From: Euclidia mi
Lineage: Eukaryota; Arthropoda; Insecta; Lepidoptera; Erebidae
DNA: 64,000 nucleotides
Direction of reading: 5' to 3'
Assembly (NCBI GenBank): GCA_944739405.2
Contig: OX123197.2
Span: 54,350,047 to 54,414,046, forward strand
The notes below the pieces were generated by a model. It was not told the DNA's origin. It did no database searches and worked only from the letters and a program-made list of their open reading frames with translations. Position 1 is the stretch's first letter; every line of letters begins with the position of its first letter. The position numbers were made by a program, and so were the translations under genes. Below, piece by piece: positions 19,728 through 30,839 of the stretch.

Positions 19728-21703
19728 TAACAAATATGAATTAAAATTTAATGGTGAAATGATTACTAGGAAAACTGATGTTGCTCAGACTTTTAATTTT
19801 AAATATATTGACACCAATGACATACTGAAGGTATTCAAGATGCTCAACATTAAAAAATCTGTTGACTTATGGGGCATTTTTGTTAAACTTGTTCAACAAA
19901 TTATTTCTCGCTTAGCTCCGTATTTAGCTGCAATATTCAACAGATCCGTAGATACAGGGGTATTTCCTGATGTAAAGAAACACACTAAAGTGATACCATT
20001 ATTCAAAAAGGGAACCAAGAGTGACCCTAGTAATTTTCGGCCAATTTCTATCTTGCCTGCTATTAGTTAAATTTTTGAAAAGATTATTTTGCATCAATTA
20101 GAGAGCCACTTTGACATTAATAATTTATTTCACAATATGGCTTCACTAAGGGTCGCTGCACCGTTGATGCCGGTGTAACTTTGCTAAAGCATATTTTGAA
20201 TGCTTAGGTAAACTCGAAGGATGCCATTCGTGTTTTTTGTGACCTATCAAAAGCTTTTGATTGTGTGGAACATAATACACTTTTACGTAAATTGAAACTT
20301 TATGGTATTAGAGATACTGCACTCAATCTTGTTACCAGCTACCTCAGAGGTAGAATTCAGTATGTAGATGTTAATGTGAGTAGGTTTCTAGGTTTGCCAG
20401 TGGGGATGGGCGTTCCACAGGGCTCTATTCTCGGTCCATTTCTTTTCTTAATATATATAAATGATTAGCCATTCTTTGCTTAAAATTTATGTGATATTGT
20501 TTTGTTTGTCGACGATACGTCACTAATTTTTAAAGTTGATCGCAATTTAAGTAACATTGATACCGTCAATAACACTCTTGCACAAGTATTAGATTGGTTT
20601 TCGACAAATAATTTGGTACTCAACCCTAGCAAAACCAAATGTGTTAAATTCTCTTTGCCTAATGTCAAAAGTGTTCCTACTAATATAATTTTAAATAAGG
20701 AAACAATTCAACTAGTCGAATCATCCGTATTTTTAGGTGTAACTTTAGATTGTAAGCTTCAGTGGAGCACCCAAATATCCTGTCTCGTAGTAAAACTGAG
20801 TTTTGCAGCGTTTGCAGTTAGAAAAGTTAGGGAATTCACAGATATAAATACTGCTAGACTAGTTTACTTTAGTTATTTTAACAGCGTAATGTCTTACGGT
20901 ATAATGTTATGGGGTACAGCTGCTGATATACAGACTATTTTTCTCATTCAAAAGAGGGCCATACGTGCAATTTATAAGTTTGGTGCTAGAGTTTCTTTAC
21001 GTGATAAATTTAAAGAAGTGGATATATTGACAGTTGCATCGCAATATATATGCTAACTTAATGTACAAACATACCTCTTTCACTTCCTCGACATTCATTA
21101 ACCTCATCATGCATGTGCGTCGGTTATGGGTACTTTTAATTTGGCCCTTTTTAGTACGTCACATTCCATTCATTCTCGCACGATACACTTCTTTCGTATT
21201 TCTTCTATCATCCATCCGTTCCAAATGTCCAAACCAACGCAACATTCCTTTTTCCATCTTTGTCACTACATCTTCTTTTAGACCACACTTTTCCCGTATC
21301 ACACTGTTACACACTTTATCTATCATACTTACTCCGCACATACTCCTTAAAGCTCTCATCTCCACAGCATTGATTCTACTTACATACTTCTTCTGCCATA
21401 TCCATGATTCGCTACCATACATCAGTGTTGGCGCCAAAATTCCCTGCAGTACGAAAAACTTAATTCTATACCGCAAAAATAGTGATTTCCACAAAGTGAA
21501 CACAAGGAATAAGCATAAACTGGTGGGAACTAACTACCATCTACATAAAGTTCAGAACTCATTTGCGCGGATTGGCATACGATTTTTCAACAAATTGCGT
21601 CTTGAAATAATGAATTTATTTATGCACAGATAGAAACGGACAATTAGGAACTTTCTTTTACACTATTAAGGAATTTTTAAATGATAAGACACCATGGGGA
21701 TAG
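19728..21703 (+). pseudogene. LINE J3 reverse transcriptase, multiply broken
   Basis: The RT pieces are recognisable in order: VIPLFKKGTKSDPSNFRPIS, CDLSKAFD, GVPQGSILGP, then VDDTSLIF where J1 has ADDT (A to V at the active-site motif), and FLGVTLD. Stops and shifts occur at about 20068, 20140, 20206 and 20466. The C-terminus is split by the RTE-b insertion and ends at a stop at 21701-21703. Not functional. Confidence 0.85.
21069..21447 (-). pseudogene. RTE-b LINE fragment inserted in J3
   Basis: The reverse frame contains LQGILAPTLMYGSESW, RINAVEMRALRSMCGV and MLRWFGHLERMDD, a standard RTE-like RT C-terminus. In J1 the flanking bases are separated by only about six bases, which defines the insertion. 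Only a 'gtac' is shared at the edges, so the duplication is short or lost. Confidence 0.85.
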
Positions 21704-21813
21704 GCTTAGGCTCGTTTAACTCACGATTATTTTCTAATCTGACCGTTTAATCTTCTTTTCGTGTCAATGGCAACACTTTTCATTTGGTTTTAGCCCAGTA
21801 CTCGGCGATGCGT

Positions 21814-21854
21814 ATCGCTTCTCAGCCTTTGGGCTAAGATCTAAGTGTAGTATC
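21814..21854 (+). ncRNA. 5' fragment of U2 snRNA (pseudogene) inside J3
   Basis: The sequence 'atcgcttctcagcctttggg' followed by 'ctaagatctaagtgtagta' matches the first 41 or so bases of U2 snRNA (AUCGCUUCUCGGCCUU...GGCUAAGAUCAAGUGUAGUAUC) with about three changes. The rest of U2 (branch-point pairing region onward) is missing. It sits between two copies of 'tcacgattatttt' (21721-21733 and 21853-21865), preceded by about 80 bases of unknown origin. Confidence 0.78.
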
Positions 21855-22999
21855 ACGATTATTTTATTTTCTGACCGTTTTTTATATAATTGTTATATAA
21901 ATTTGTTAAATTCTAGTTTTGATAAGTAATATGTTGAGCGGAGGTGCCTCGTGAACACATGATTTTTGCCGGATTTGTATATTTTTATGATTTGTTGAAT
22001 GTAGTTGAACATTATTTATCCCTGATCATATCATTGTTCACTTGTCACCTTCACAAAATTCTTTCTACATTTGCGTTCCTTCACGCGTTACACTAATTTA
22101 TATTAATAACTACGATCTGTAAAATGGAGGTAATTTGCGGTCATGGTCAGTATACCAATAGATTGTTTCTTACTGCCGGTTCGTATACCGTTGTCGTCAT
22201 GCTCACTAAAATTTTATTTCTTGTGGTGGCGTCGTGTGTCGGATCATACCTGTCCCTCTAATATGGCGAGAGGGATGATGGCTGGCACATGCGTCATACT
22301 CGTGAACGGGTGCTACTTGCGATGACTGGTCGATGACGGTCTTACATTGGCATTGCATTTTCACTCACCGAACGAAACATGATAGTAAAAAAACTGTCAC
22401 TTCTTGTCGATATTCTGCAAGAGGGTAGTACTACTATCCGTGTCGAGCCGGCCCATTCATGCCGTTTAGCACCCATAGTATTAGTTTTAAGATAAGGATT
22501 TAGATAATCTATCCCATAACCCTTTAATACTGAATTTTATGATAGTTAAATTCAAACACTACTTAATTCAAATAAGCTAATACTCTGTTAGAAAATAAGA
22601 CTGATATGCGTGTAGACTTAGAATAATACATACAAATATTTAATATTTTAAGTTAGTATTTAAATAAATAAACGTTGACTTAAAAGAAGTTTTATTCATA
22701 CTATATTTTTCAATTTATGACATTAGTACAATACATATTAAAAATATAATATTTCTGGCCTCCATTCTCCCATAAATTATTGAGATCAACATTAACAAAC
22801 CAGGCGGAACATTCGGAACACAAACATTTGAGAACCTCAGTAATTCATGATTCACTCTGATGGGGTATATGCATCATTTCCATCATGGTTCTGATCACTT
22901 TCGCGGATTGCCTGCATTATTAGGTATATATAATGTAAGTGGATGCTCCTTTTTCACCATGTCTATTCTGAGGAGGCTAACTAAATGAACATCAAAATT

Positions 23000-23059
23000 A
23001 AAATTAAGAATTATGCTTGACTATTATCATAATAATAATCAAGCATAATTCTTAATTTT
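23000..23059. repeat. fold-back in J3 3' UTR, 21-bp perfect arms
   Basis: Arm 'aaaattaagaattatgcttg' plus one base (23000-23020) is reverse-complemented at 23039-23059 around an 18-base AT loop. J1 has only a single degenerate arm at the homologous place, so the palindrome arose after the copies separated. Confidence 0.9.
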
Positions 23060-23334
23060 TACAGTATATACAAGTGATATAGACGGTGTAACCGTTGTAG
23101 CACCTTACAAAATGTAAATTATGTGTATTATGCAAAACCTGGCGATGAAAAAGAGTGACCGTTAGTTTTATTGCCCGTTCTTTCTCATGGTTCTACGCCC
23201 TTGCTTTGCGAACGTGGCAGTAAATGTAAATGAAGAGTCTTTAAGTAATTTTTGAAAATTATTAAAGAATTTATTATTTTGACGTTCATAAGCGTTACAT
23301 TGTGACCCAAATGAATAAAGGATTAATAAAAAAA

Positions 23335-24300
23335 AAAATTCTTGGCAAAAAGATACTTGGTCTAAAAGTTTAGAAAATATGATACATGTATGAATGATCT
23401 TCAAATATATGGTTTGAGTGGTAAGAAAAAACATAACTATATTTATATTTTTTGTGCATTGTATATTCTATTATAAGATATATATTTGATATATATTTTA
23501 TAAGATGTATGTATTGACAATCTACAAATATCTAATCAATTTAAATTATGATAATAATTTTAGTAAAACCAAACACAAGTCATAAAATGATTCATCAATA
23601 ATCCAATATCGTATCGCAACGTAAGTCTCCAACAATCTAAATTCAAAGCAACTTGCTACGAGTAGGACGCTTTTCACCACGCAACATGATTGGCGAATCC
23701 GACGGGCTTGCTCTCAGCATGAAAAATGCATTCGGCAAACCGGTCGCCATTGCTGCCGAGAAAATTCTACAGTGTTCCACATAGAGATCCGGTCAATCAG
23801 ACGGCTCAAGCTTGGTTGACCTGTAGGCTTTTACCCAAAGAACGGACATTTTGACCTGGTTGTGTTTTTGGTCGTGATGGCGATGTAGTCTATTGAATGG
23901 AGAAATTTTGTGATGTTGCTTCTGATTGAACAGATTTAAGCAAAATCCGTGACCAATAGATGATTCGGAAATATATTACAAAATATTAAATTTATGTATT
24001 GGTGACAATTATTTATAACGAATTATTTTCTTCTGCATACATTTAAATAATCGGGTAGCTAACTAACTAAGTTAATATTTTGGGACTTGATAGAACTAGG
24101 CAATCGATTTTGTTCGATAGAATAGTTAATTTAGGAATTCAGTTTAATTATATTTATGCGATAGTATGTATGATTATATATCGAAAAGCCAGCCAGTGAA
24201 TTTTAAGTTGATTCTTTTGTACTAATACGTCGTCGTAATTTCGCAGGATAAATCATATCAAAAGGACTTAAAATAGTAACAACAAACAAGGAAAACTTAC
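23335..24300. other. mostly unassigned DNA
   Basis: No gene that I can name. A 47-codon open stretch at about 23637-23786 (NMIGESDGLALSMKNAFGKP) has a GC-rich, protein-like composition but no recognisable motif or splice signals. Confidence 0.5.
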
Positions 24301-24423
24301 TACTTCTCGGTTCGCCGTTTGCATCATGAATGTTTTGTATGGATACAATTTCCTGGGAGGAGAAGTAAATTAAAGTCCCTCCATCTTTGCAAGTCAAAAG
24401 ACAAGTTGTACCTTCAATGGTGT
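24301..24423 (-). other. candidate exon with GTAAGT donor, reverse strand
   Basis: The open frame reads TIEGTTCLLTCKDGGTLIYF and continues for 20 residues to a split codon followed directly by GTAAGT (reverse, 24295-24300). The composition is protein-like. I do not recognise the family. It ends about 30 bases from the LTR element at 24455, so that insertion would sit beside the acceptor of this exon if it is real. Confidence 0.3.
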
Positions 24424-24454
24424 CTCAACTTTGTGAGTGACAAATTAACGGTCT

Positions 24455-24575
24455 TGCAATGTTGTGTGTTGGGAGAGAAAATAAAAGATGTTGTTTGGTC
24501 TAAATACAAAGGTGTAATGCATTAAACATACATGGTTACATACTCATATGTAGGGAAGGCGCGTCATACACTACA
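24455..24575 (-). repeat. 3' LTR of the non-coding element
   Basis: 121 bp, reverse strand TGTAGTG...ATTGCA. Directly inside it, 24576-24588 reads 'aaaaggggagg' on the reverse strand, a polypurine tract. Confidence 0.85.
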
Positions 24576-27413
24576 CCTCCCCTTTTATAAAAATAAAAAA
24601 AAATGTTTACATATTTTTTTTATCATCAAATGTTTTTATAAACACAATAATGATGTGGTCTTTCATATATTATATAAAACCATTCCTAATATAAAAAATA
24701 AACAAAAATAAATGAAATTACTTACACGCTACAATGCACTGTTGACATTTTAACATCATAATGACAATTTAATAGTTTTGAAACGGTACATACATAATTT
24801 GCACAAAAAAAACAGGACAGGGACATCATAATACAAAACAAAACAAAATATAAAAATTAATAAAAAAATAAATTAACAAAATTGTTGTATAAGTGCACAC
24901 ATCTTTTTTTAATAATCTTTATTTAAATACGCAAATGATGAAAAATATATCAACAAATAACATATTATATTGCTTAATTCACAAATCAAATAATCTCATT
25001 ACAGAACTGACCGAATATTATCATAATCTTTATTTAATTAAAGACATAAAGACATAAAGACATCTTTATTTCTGCATTTTGGTTGTTTACAACACTTATA
25101 CATGTCAAAACCCTATTCTAGATGAGGCCGGCTTTTCCTAGCTAAATGACTTCTTGAGAAGAAATCACTTATCTAGTTTTTATGACAAAATGTCATCTAT
25201 AAAAAAAAAATCCTTTGTTATAAAATGATTTAATAATCTTTGTGCTACACAAAATAATGTCTTTAAATATACACATACAAAAACCATCACATCGTTTTTC
25301 CTTTCAATTACAATATCTTTCTTTATCCATATAAAATACATTTCACAACGTAGGTACACATAATTATATTCATCACATTGCGCATTGCTTCGAGTTACAC
25401 ATATTTTTCCGCATCGGTCCGGCCGGACATTCTTTTATCATTTAATTAACATCATCATCATAAGATACATTTAACTTCATAGTCGACTTTCATTATTTAT
25501 CATAAGGGTCTTTCTTTTAAGACTTCTTTGGTCACCAACAATTTTCACAGAGAAATCTCGTTTGCACCATGATCAAATTGAAGGCGCAGAACCCATCAAT
25601 GTATCTTTACCTCGGTGTACCTACTAATATGTCATCTCTTACAATATAATTCCAAACAATATCAAATCATTTAAACTTTCCACAAGCTACATGAATATTC
25701 TGGTATATATGAAATCAACGTCGCTTTTGGGTGATCATTCCATAATGCTATCAAAAACATATTTACCAAATTATTCCCATCTAATATCTACTTAAAACTC
25801 TATACACAATAAAACCATCACAACAAAATACTCATTCTAATACCATACTTTATCTGTTATATGCAACCTTTGAATATTCCTAGCTTATCATATTCAAGAC
25901 GACGGTACCTAATTACATCCTAAAGTGGCATAAAGATTTTTAATACCGTTCATACTTATACATTTCTTTGACCTTTCATAAACCCTTTCAAAAATAATTC
26001 AATTCAATACTTCGACAACGTTTAAATAAACATGTACAGCTCTACGTTTTCATTAACAAATCTGATAACACAATATAAAGTACTCATTAGATATATAAAA
26101 ATAATATTCAGTCGTATCATTTAAAATATTACTGCATTACAATACAAATTACATTAAGTTCACACAAGTTACTGCACTTATTGCTGATGTAGATGAATGC
26201 AGGTGACATCACTTTACCGTGAATACGTTCTCGAATTGGTGTCAAGTTTTAAAACAAGATATTGCTATTGTTGCAATGAGCTACATATATTATGTGCCAA
26301 GTAGGTAATGATAATTATAACTAGGTAGTTTGAACTCAATATGAAAATCATAATTATGGCAAAAAAAGAAATATTACGTAAACTGTAACAAAAATATTCA
26401 CCTTTTTCAAAGACGATAATGTAAATCAATTTACTCAATTAAGGAATCGCCATACACAACTACATAATTAAACTGAAAAATAATGAGTCTAAAGATAACT
26501 ACAGTTTTTACTTGAAGTATGAAAAAAAATATTATAAAGCAAAGCCACGCGCAAGTTATAGTGTTGGTAAAGGTTCAGATAACACGTCTACAATTTGATA
26601 CCTTAGGCGACATACCAATGATATGCTTGTATAAAAATAACTCAAACATGATTTACTAAATTAAATTGTCATTTATAAATCAATTAACAACAATAAAATG
26701 AAGAAAAAATATTATAAAATAATATATTATGTTAACGCTTAGTCCAAAAACTTGAAAGTTGAAAATTTCTACTGCCTAGCAGCTTATGTAGAACCATTTT
26801 AATATTGATATTGTAGTTACTTTTACAAGGTCATAATTTATTAAACACCTTTACATGGAAAAAAAATCTACTTTAACCTTACAAAAATAAGTAGGGGTCT
26901 TATATGTATATTGCTTTACTCGTTTCATAAATTGTCAACAGGCATATTATGTATTATCTACACTACAAGGTTACATAAAAAAGAGATAATATAATATTTT
27001 CATATCATCGATAAATGGAAAAGTTAATAACTAAAATATAGGTACCTATTAAAACGTATATTGTCCGCGGCAATAAGTAGAAATAATAAAAAGAACGTCA
27101 CCTCACATAATAGTCACTTTCCGTCACTACCTCTGTCCAAGATTGCAGCTGTCCTGCAGATTCTTGTCAGGCCAGGACAAGAAACCTCCTCGGTCAATCA
27201 CTGTCCAACGCCTGGAAGGCGCTGAGGCGATATAGCTCCCTGCTCTGTCAGTGTTCGCAATAGCAGCGCAATTTATGTAGTATGTGCGAGCAAAACTTTA
27301 TGTAAAAAAACTGCCATAAATCCAATTTTCTCTCAGTCTCGATAATGCCAATTTTCCGAAACAACTTATTAACTTTATCAAAACCACCAGCACAGTACTG
27401 CCCACAGGCAGCA

Positions 27414-27428
27414 CTGGCAGGGTCGCCA
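27414..27428 (-). promoter_or_regulatory. primer-binding site, tRNA-Arg type
   Basis: On the reverse strand TGGCGACCCTGCCAG follows the 5' LTR with no gap. Its complement CTGGCAGGGTCGCCA matches the 3' end of insect tRNA-Arg (CTGGCAGGATCGCCA, from memory) except at one base. Confidence 0.75.
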
Positions 27429-27549
27429 TGCAATGTTTTGTGTTGGGGAACAAAATAAAAGATGTTGTTTGGTCTAAATACAAAGGTGTAATGCATTAAA
27501 CATACATGGTTACATACTCATATGTAGGGAAGGCGCGTCATACACTACA
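27429..27549 (-). repeat. 5' LTR of the non-coding element
   Basis: 121 bp, nearly identical to 24455-24575; it contains 'gacgcgccttccctacatat' on the reverse strand. Confidence 0.85.
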
Positions 27550-27949
27550 GTATTTTCAATTTGTGGCCGATTTTACTTGTGGGTGTTTCTGAATTTAATT
27601 TTAAGCCTTTTCTGTGAGGATGTTTTAGATTTTTCCTCATATGCACCAAAAGGAGGATATGTTTTACGATATTTTTATGTTGTACAAACTTTTTTAGTAA
27701 TTATGTAAATACATATGTATGTCATCGCATAGAATCTTAGGTCGTTCTTCTGCCAGTTTAGACATATGCAGTAGAGTACTAAGTAAGGTCTCGTACAATA
27801 AAAAGACACACTTTAGACGGTTCATTAAATTTTACACTGCCAAGTTATCTGTCCCACAGGTTCAAAAGTAATCGTGTAGTGCACCACGAATTTTATACAG
27901 ATTTAAAAATGTTGACTCTTTTATCTTGGACTAGAGGATGCCCGCCTTT
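27550..27949. other. no recognisable gene
   Basis: AT-rich; nothing identified. Confidence 0.6.
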
Positions 27950-28145
27950 ACACCCGCGTTATTTAAGGCTACTGCTCCGCTCCCGTTGATCATAGCGCAA
28001 TGTTATGTAGCCTACAGCCTTCCTCGATAAATAGCCTATCTAAAACTGAAATATTTTTCAAATCGGGCCAGTAGTTCCTGAGATTAGCCTGTTCAACCAA
28101 ACAAACAAACAAACAAACTCTTCAGGTTTATAATTATTAGTATAA
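27950..28145 (+). repeat. dispersed LINE 3'-tail repeat T1
   Basis: Contains 'ctactgctccgctcccgttg', 'cgggccagtagttcctgaga' and an (AAAC)n run, then 'ctcttcaggtttataat'. A reverse copy (T2) lies at 38936-39122, so the two flank the errantivirus as an inverted pair. Confidence 0.7.
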
Positions 28146-28636
28146 GATTGGTATTATATTATGTTGGTGTCAAGGCAACATCTTTAAGCCGCTCCTTTAC
28201 AATCACACAGGGTAGTTCTTTCACTACCGTAATAAAATATAAAGTGCTCGAAACTAAGATGATTTTACCAAAGAAATAGCTCTCAATCAGTTTCATAAAT
28301 ACATAAGTACAGAAATAATAAAACAGCAAACTGCAAAACTGGGTAGCCAATTAGCGTATTCAATTATGCTTTGTATAAGATTTCGCATACTACGATCGCT
28401 CCTGACCCTTATTATCACTTAAAATCTGTTAAACCCACCAAATAACTTTCATCATAGTTATAGTGCTATCCCGGTAGCACCCAAGACCTTCGTCTTTGAG
28501 CCTGGGATCCGCCTTCTAAATTAATCGATATGACAGAATGGTAGAACATATAGAACGTCCGACCTCCACTTCTCAAATTACCCCTTTTGAGGTAAGGAAT
28601 TTGGCTTAGACCAAACTAGCTTTAGATGTACGGCAC
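28146..28636. other. flank before the errantivirus
   Basis: No gene recognised. The last four bases, GCAC, are the target duplication of the element. Confidence 0.6.
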
Positions 28637-28983
28637 TGTTACGAACGCCTCTTGAACCCTACAATGCTAACACAGTTGCCTATCCATACTACTCATCACA
28701 AATCCCTACCAATGCCTAAATCTCCGTATCAGAACTTTTGCCTTCCTTATTCATTCAGTCCCTTTCAACTTCAGTCTGCATCGATCATCTAACGCGAACA
28801 GTTCTACCATATCCTTAGTGTGCCAGTCTCAAGTCCTAAATCTTTGTACCAATTCTAAGTTCTATTTCAAAAACAGTTTATACTATATCTAATATTACGT
28901 GTGTGTACCGAGTTCCAATAAATACTTTCAGCTAGTTCAAATGTCTTTTTAAAAAAAAGACACTATCCCGGTCCCGCGTAACA
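28637..28983 (+). repeat. errantivirus 5' LTR
   Basis: 347 bp, TGTTAC...GTAACA. It contains 'ccaataaatac', a probable polyadenylation signal, near the 3' part. Compared with the 3' LTR it has a 6-base insertion and about a dozen substitutions. Confidence 0.93.
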
Positions 28984-28985
28984 TT

Positions 28986-28996
28986 TGGTGGCAGCG
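28986..28996 (+). promoter_or_regulatory. primer-binding site, tRNA-Leu type
   Basis: TGGTGGCAGCG starts two bases after the LTR. It is complementary to a CGCTGCCACCA tRNA 3' end, which from memory fits a tRNA-Leu(AAG). Confidence 0.65.
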
Positions 28997-29249
28997 TAAA
29001 GGGATTCCTCAGAAATCCCTGGTCCGTCTCCGTATCTCGCTCCGGTAATACTCCGCCGTCTCGCATTCGTCTCTGCATCGCATTTGCCGTAGTTCGAGAA
29101 TCGCGCTATCTCTCGAACCGTCCATCCGCCGCATACTGCGCGGTGAACAACAGCCGAGTTCCCGAGTTCCAGTCCCCGAGTGGCCCGCAGACAGGCCGCC
29201 GAACTCCAGGTTCCTAAGAAGGGACATACCAACTCTACACGAGGTGACC

Positions 29250-29284
29250 ATGTTCATTCTCCTCATCATCGTCGCCAGCGTCCT
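29250..29284 (+). CDS. leader mini-exon, probable env signal-peptide start
   Basis: ATG at 29250 opens a 12-residue hydrophobic peptide (MFILLIIVASVL, the last codon split) that ends exactly at a GTAAGT donor (29285-29290), upstream of gag. In gypsy-like errantiviruses env is translated from a spliced mRNA whose first exon lies in the leader; here that exon would supply the start and part of the signal peptide. The matching acceptor is not in place, since the env 5' part was lost, but a 'ttttctcttacag' acceptor is present in the inverted piece at 34.3 kb. The role is inferred. Confidence 0.55.
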
Positions 29285-29614
29285 GTAAGTGCAAACATTT
29301 TTATTCAGTGCAGTGCTATATTATTCCATTTCAAAATCGAAGTGCCCAAATTCATAAAGTGAACAAAGTCCACACAGTGCGTTACAATCCCATATTCTCA
29401 GTACTATATCGTTATCAGTTCCGGCCGCCCGACCATCGCCGCATCGAGCTACAACAAACTCCATTGTTACTTACATTGTAACACTATACCAAATCTTAGT
29501 CAAGCTTTGTACTATCTAAGTAACCCTTTGTTCTAATTCTTACTATAAGTTCTATATCTTTCCATTGCCTTTGTGTATTTATATGTTTCTTTGTACTATT
29601 TTTAGCTGTGAACA

Positions 29615-29935
29615 ATGACGACAAAGGAAGAAACCGTTCTCCTTGACCGTATCAATATTAATACACTATTCAAATTCATTAAACCCTACGATGGGTCTCG
29701 CGATAAACTAAATTCCTTTATAAATAACTGCGAAAACGCATATCGATTAGCTCCAACAACTCAAAAACCAATCCTTTTAAATTTCATACTTTGCCGGCTT
29801 GAGGGCAAAGCTGAATCCGCTGCTTCAATAAAAGACTTCGACAGTTGGGAGTCACTTAGCTCTTTCTTACAATCGCAATTCGGCGAGCGTAAACATTACG
29901 CTCACTTACTCAGTGAATTACAAGAAACTATATAG
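29615..29935 (+). pseudogene. errantivirus gag, N-terminal part
   Basis: The 106-residue frame (KPYDGSRDKLNSFINNCENA, LNFILCRLEGKAESA, SQFGERKHYAHLLSELQ) is the N-terminal half of an errantivirus capsid protein. It ends at a TAG in 29933-29935; the usual C-terminal half is replaced by a degenerate serine/threonine-coding stretch. No zinc knuckle is visible, which is common in errantiviruses. Confidence 0.8.
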
Positions 29936-29969
29936 TCTAACTAGCGCCGTATCAGGAGTTCGACCGCGA

Positions 29970-30165
29970 AACTTTACCACTGCATCCTCTGTATCCACTG
30001 CATCCCGAGATATTCTTATTCGATCCTCTAAACCTTCTATATCCACTGTATCCTCTGCATCTCATAAAATACTTACCAAATCCTCTGCATCCGCAGTGCC
30101 CCGTACATCCACTGCATCCTCTGTATCCACTGCATCCCGAGATAATCCTACCAAATCTCAAATCC
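29970..30165 (+). repeat. degenerate repeats in gag 3' region
   Basis: The words 'actgcatcctctgtatccac' and 'tgcatcccgaga' recur (29976-30013 and 30111-30147, with weaker copies between). Expansion of a short unit has replaced or distorted the gag C-terminus. Confidence 0.65.
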
Positions 30166-30359
30166 TACCATTCACTTACCAAGTCCACTGAATCTTGCTT
30201 TATACCTGCTAAACCTCCAATTACCAATAGACCTACCAAATGTGTTGCAACTACCAACTCCTCTAAATTCATCATTCTGCATCTACTACATCCTCTGTAC
30301 CTCCTCATTCAGCCAATTCCACTCTAACCCCTACTATATACGAAATCAGCTCTAATAAA

Positions 30360-30839
30360 CGATACCTACCTCACGTCAATATCCGAACCCAAGTCAATAA
30401 CCGCGACCTCTCGTTCTTAGTTGACACCGGTTCCTGTGTCACTCCAGTAAAACGATCTCCAATGAACGTGATGCCAGCTCTGAAAAATGAAACCATTTAA
30501 TTAATAGGTATTAATACCAGTGACGAAACCGTGTCTACTATAGGCCACTTCCAATTAAAATTATTCACAGATGCTCATTCCAATCTTACTTATAAATTCC
30601 ACGTAATTGAAGAAATAGACTTGAATTACGATGGCATCATCGGCACCGATCTTCTCAATGACTTAGATGGCATTATTGATTACAACTCCGGTACATTACA
30701 AATCAGACATTTCGTGGTTAGATTTAAATATTACGAGCTAACCTACAAAATTCCGCCTCGCACCGAAACAATAATTGAATGTGCAATTACTAACCCCGAA
30801 TATCGTGTAGGACTCATTCTAGATCAACATATCTCCTAA
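30360..30839 (+). pseudogene. errantivirus pol, protease region
   Basis: An aspartic protease is indicated by FLVDTGS (D at 30423-30425) and, downstream, DGIIGTDLL. One in-frame TAA at 30498-30500 and a shift at about 30838 break it. The frame continues into the connection before the RT in another phase (VTVKDNNRVNV). It would process Gag-Pol if it were intact. Confidence 0.82.

Larger units (their letters stand above)
19728..23334 (+). mobile_element. jockey-type LINE J3, highly rearranged copy
   Basis: It starts at the same base of the family as J1 ('ataacaa.tatgaatt') although the flank differs, and runs to the same 3' end ('gtgacccaaatgaataaagg' plus a short A tail). Differences from J1: a deletion of about 120 bases after 19795, an RTE-b fragment at 21069-21447, a U2 snRNA fragment in a duplicated stretch at 21721-21865, about 500 extra bases at 22343-22868, and a fold-back at 23000-23059. 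Confidence 0.85.
24455..27549 (-). mobile_element. non-coding LTR retrotransposon (TRIM/LARD-like)
   Basis: Two 121-bp direct repeats (24455-24575 and 27429-27549) start TG and end CA when read on the reverse strand and differ at only about four positions. A PBS abuts the right LTR and a purine tract abuts the left one, so the element reads right to left. The 2.85-kb interior is AT-rich and has no gag or pol frame. It must depend on enzymes from another element. The flanking five bases do not match (ggtct, gtatt), so the target duplication is lost or was never formed. Confidence 0.82.

Noticed and set aside
24450..27554. 5-bp target duplication of the non-coding LTR element
   Set aside because: The bases next to the LTRs (ggtct and gtatt) do not match.
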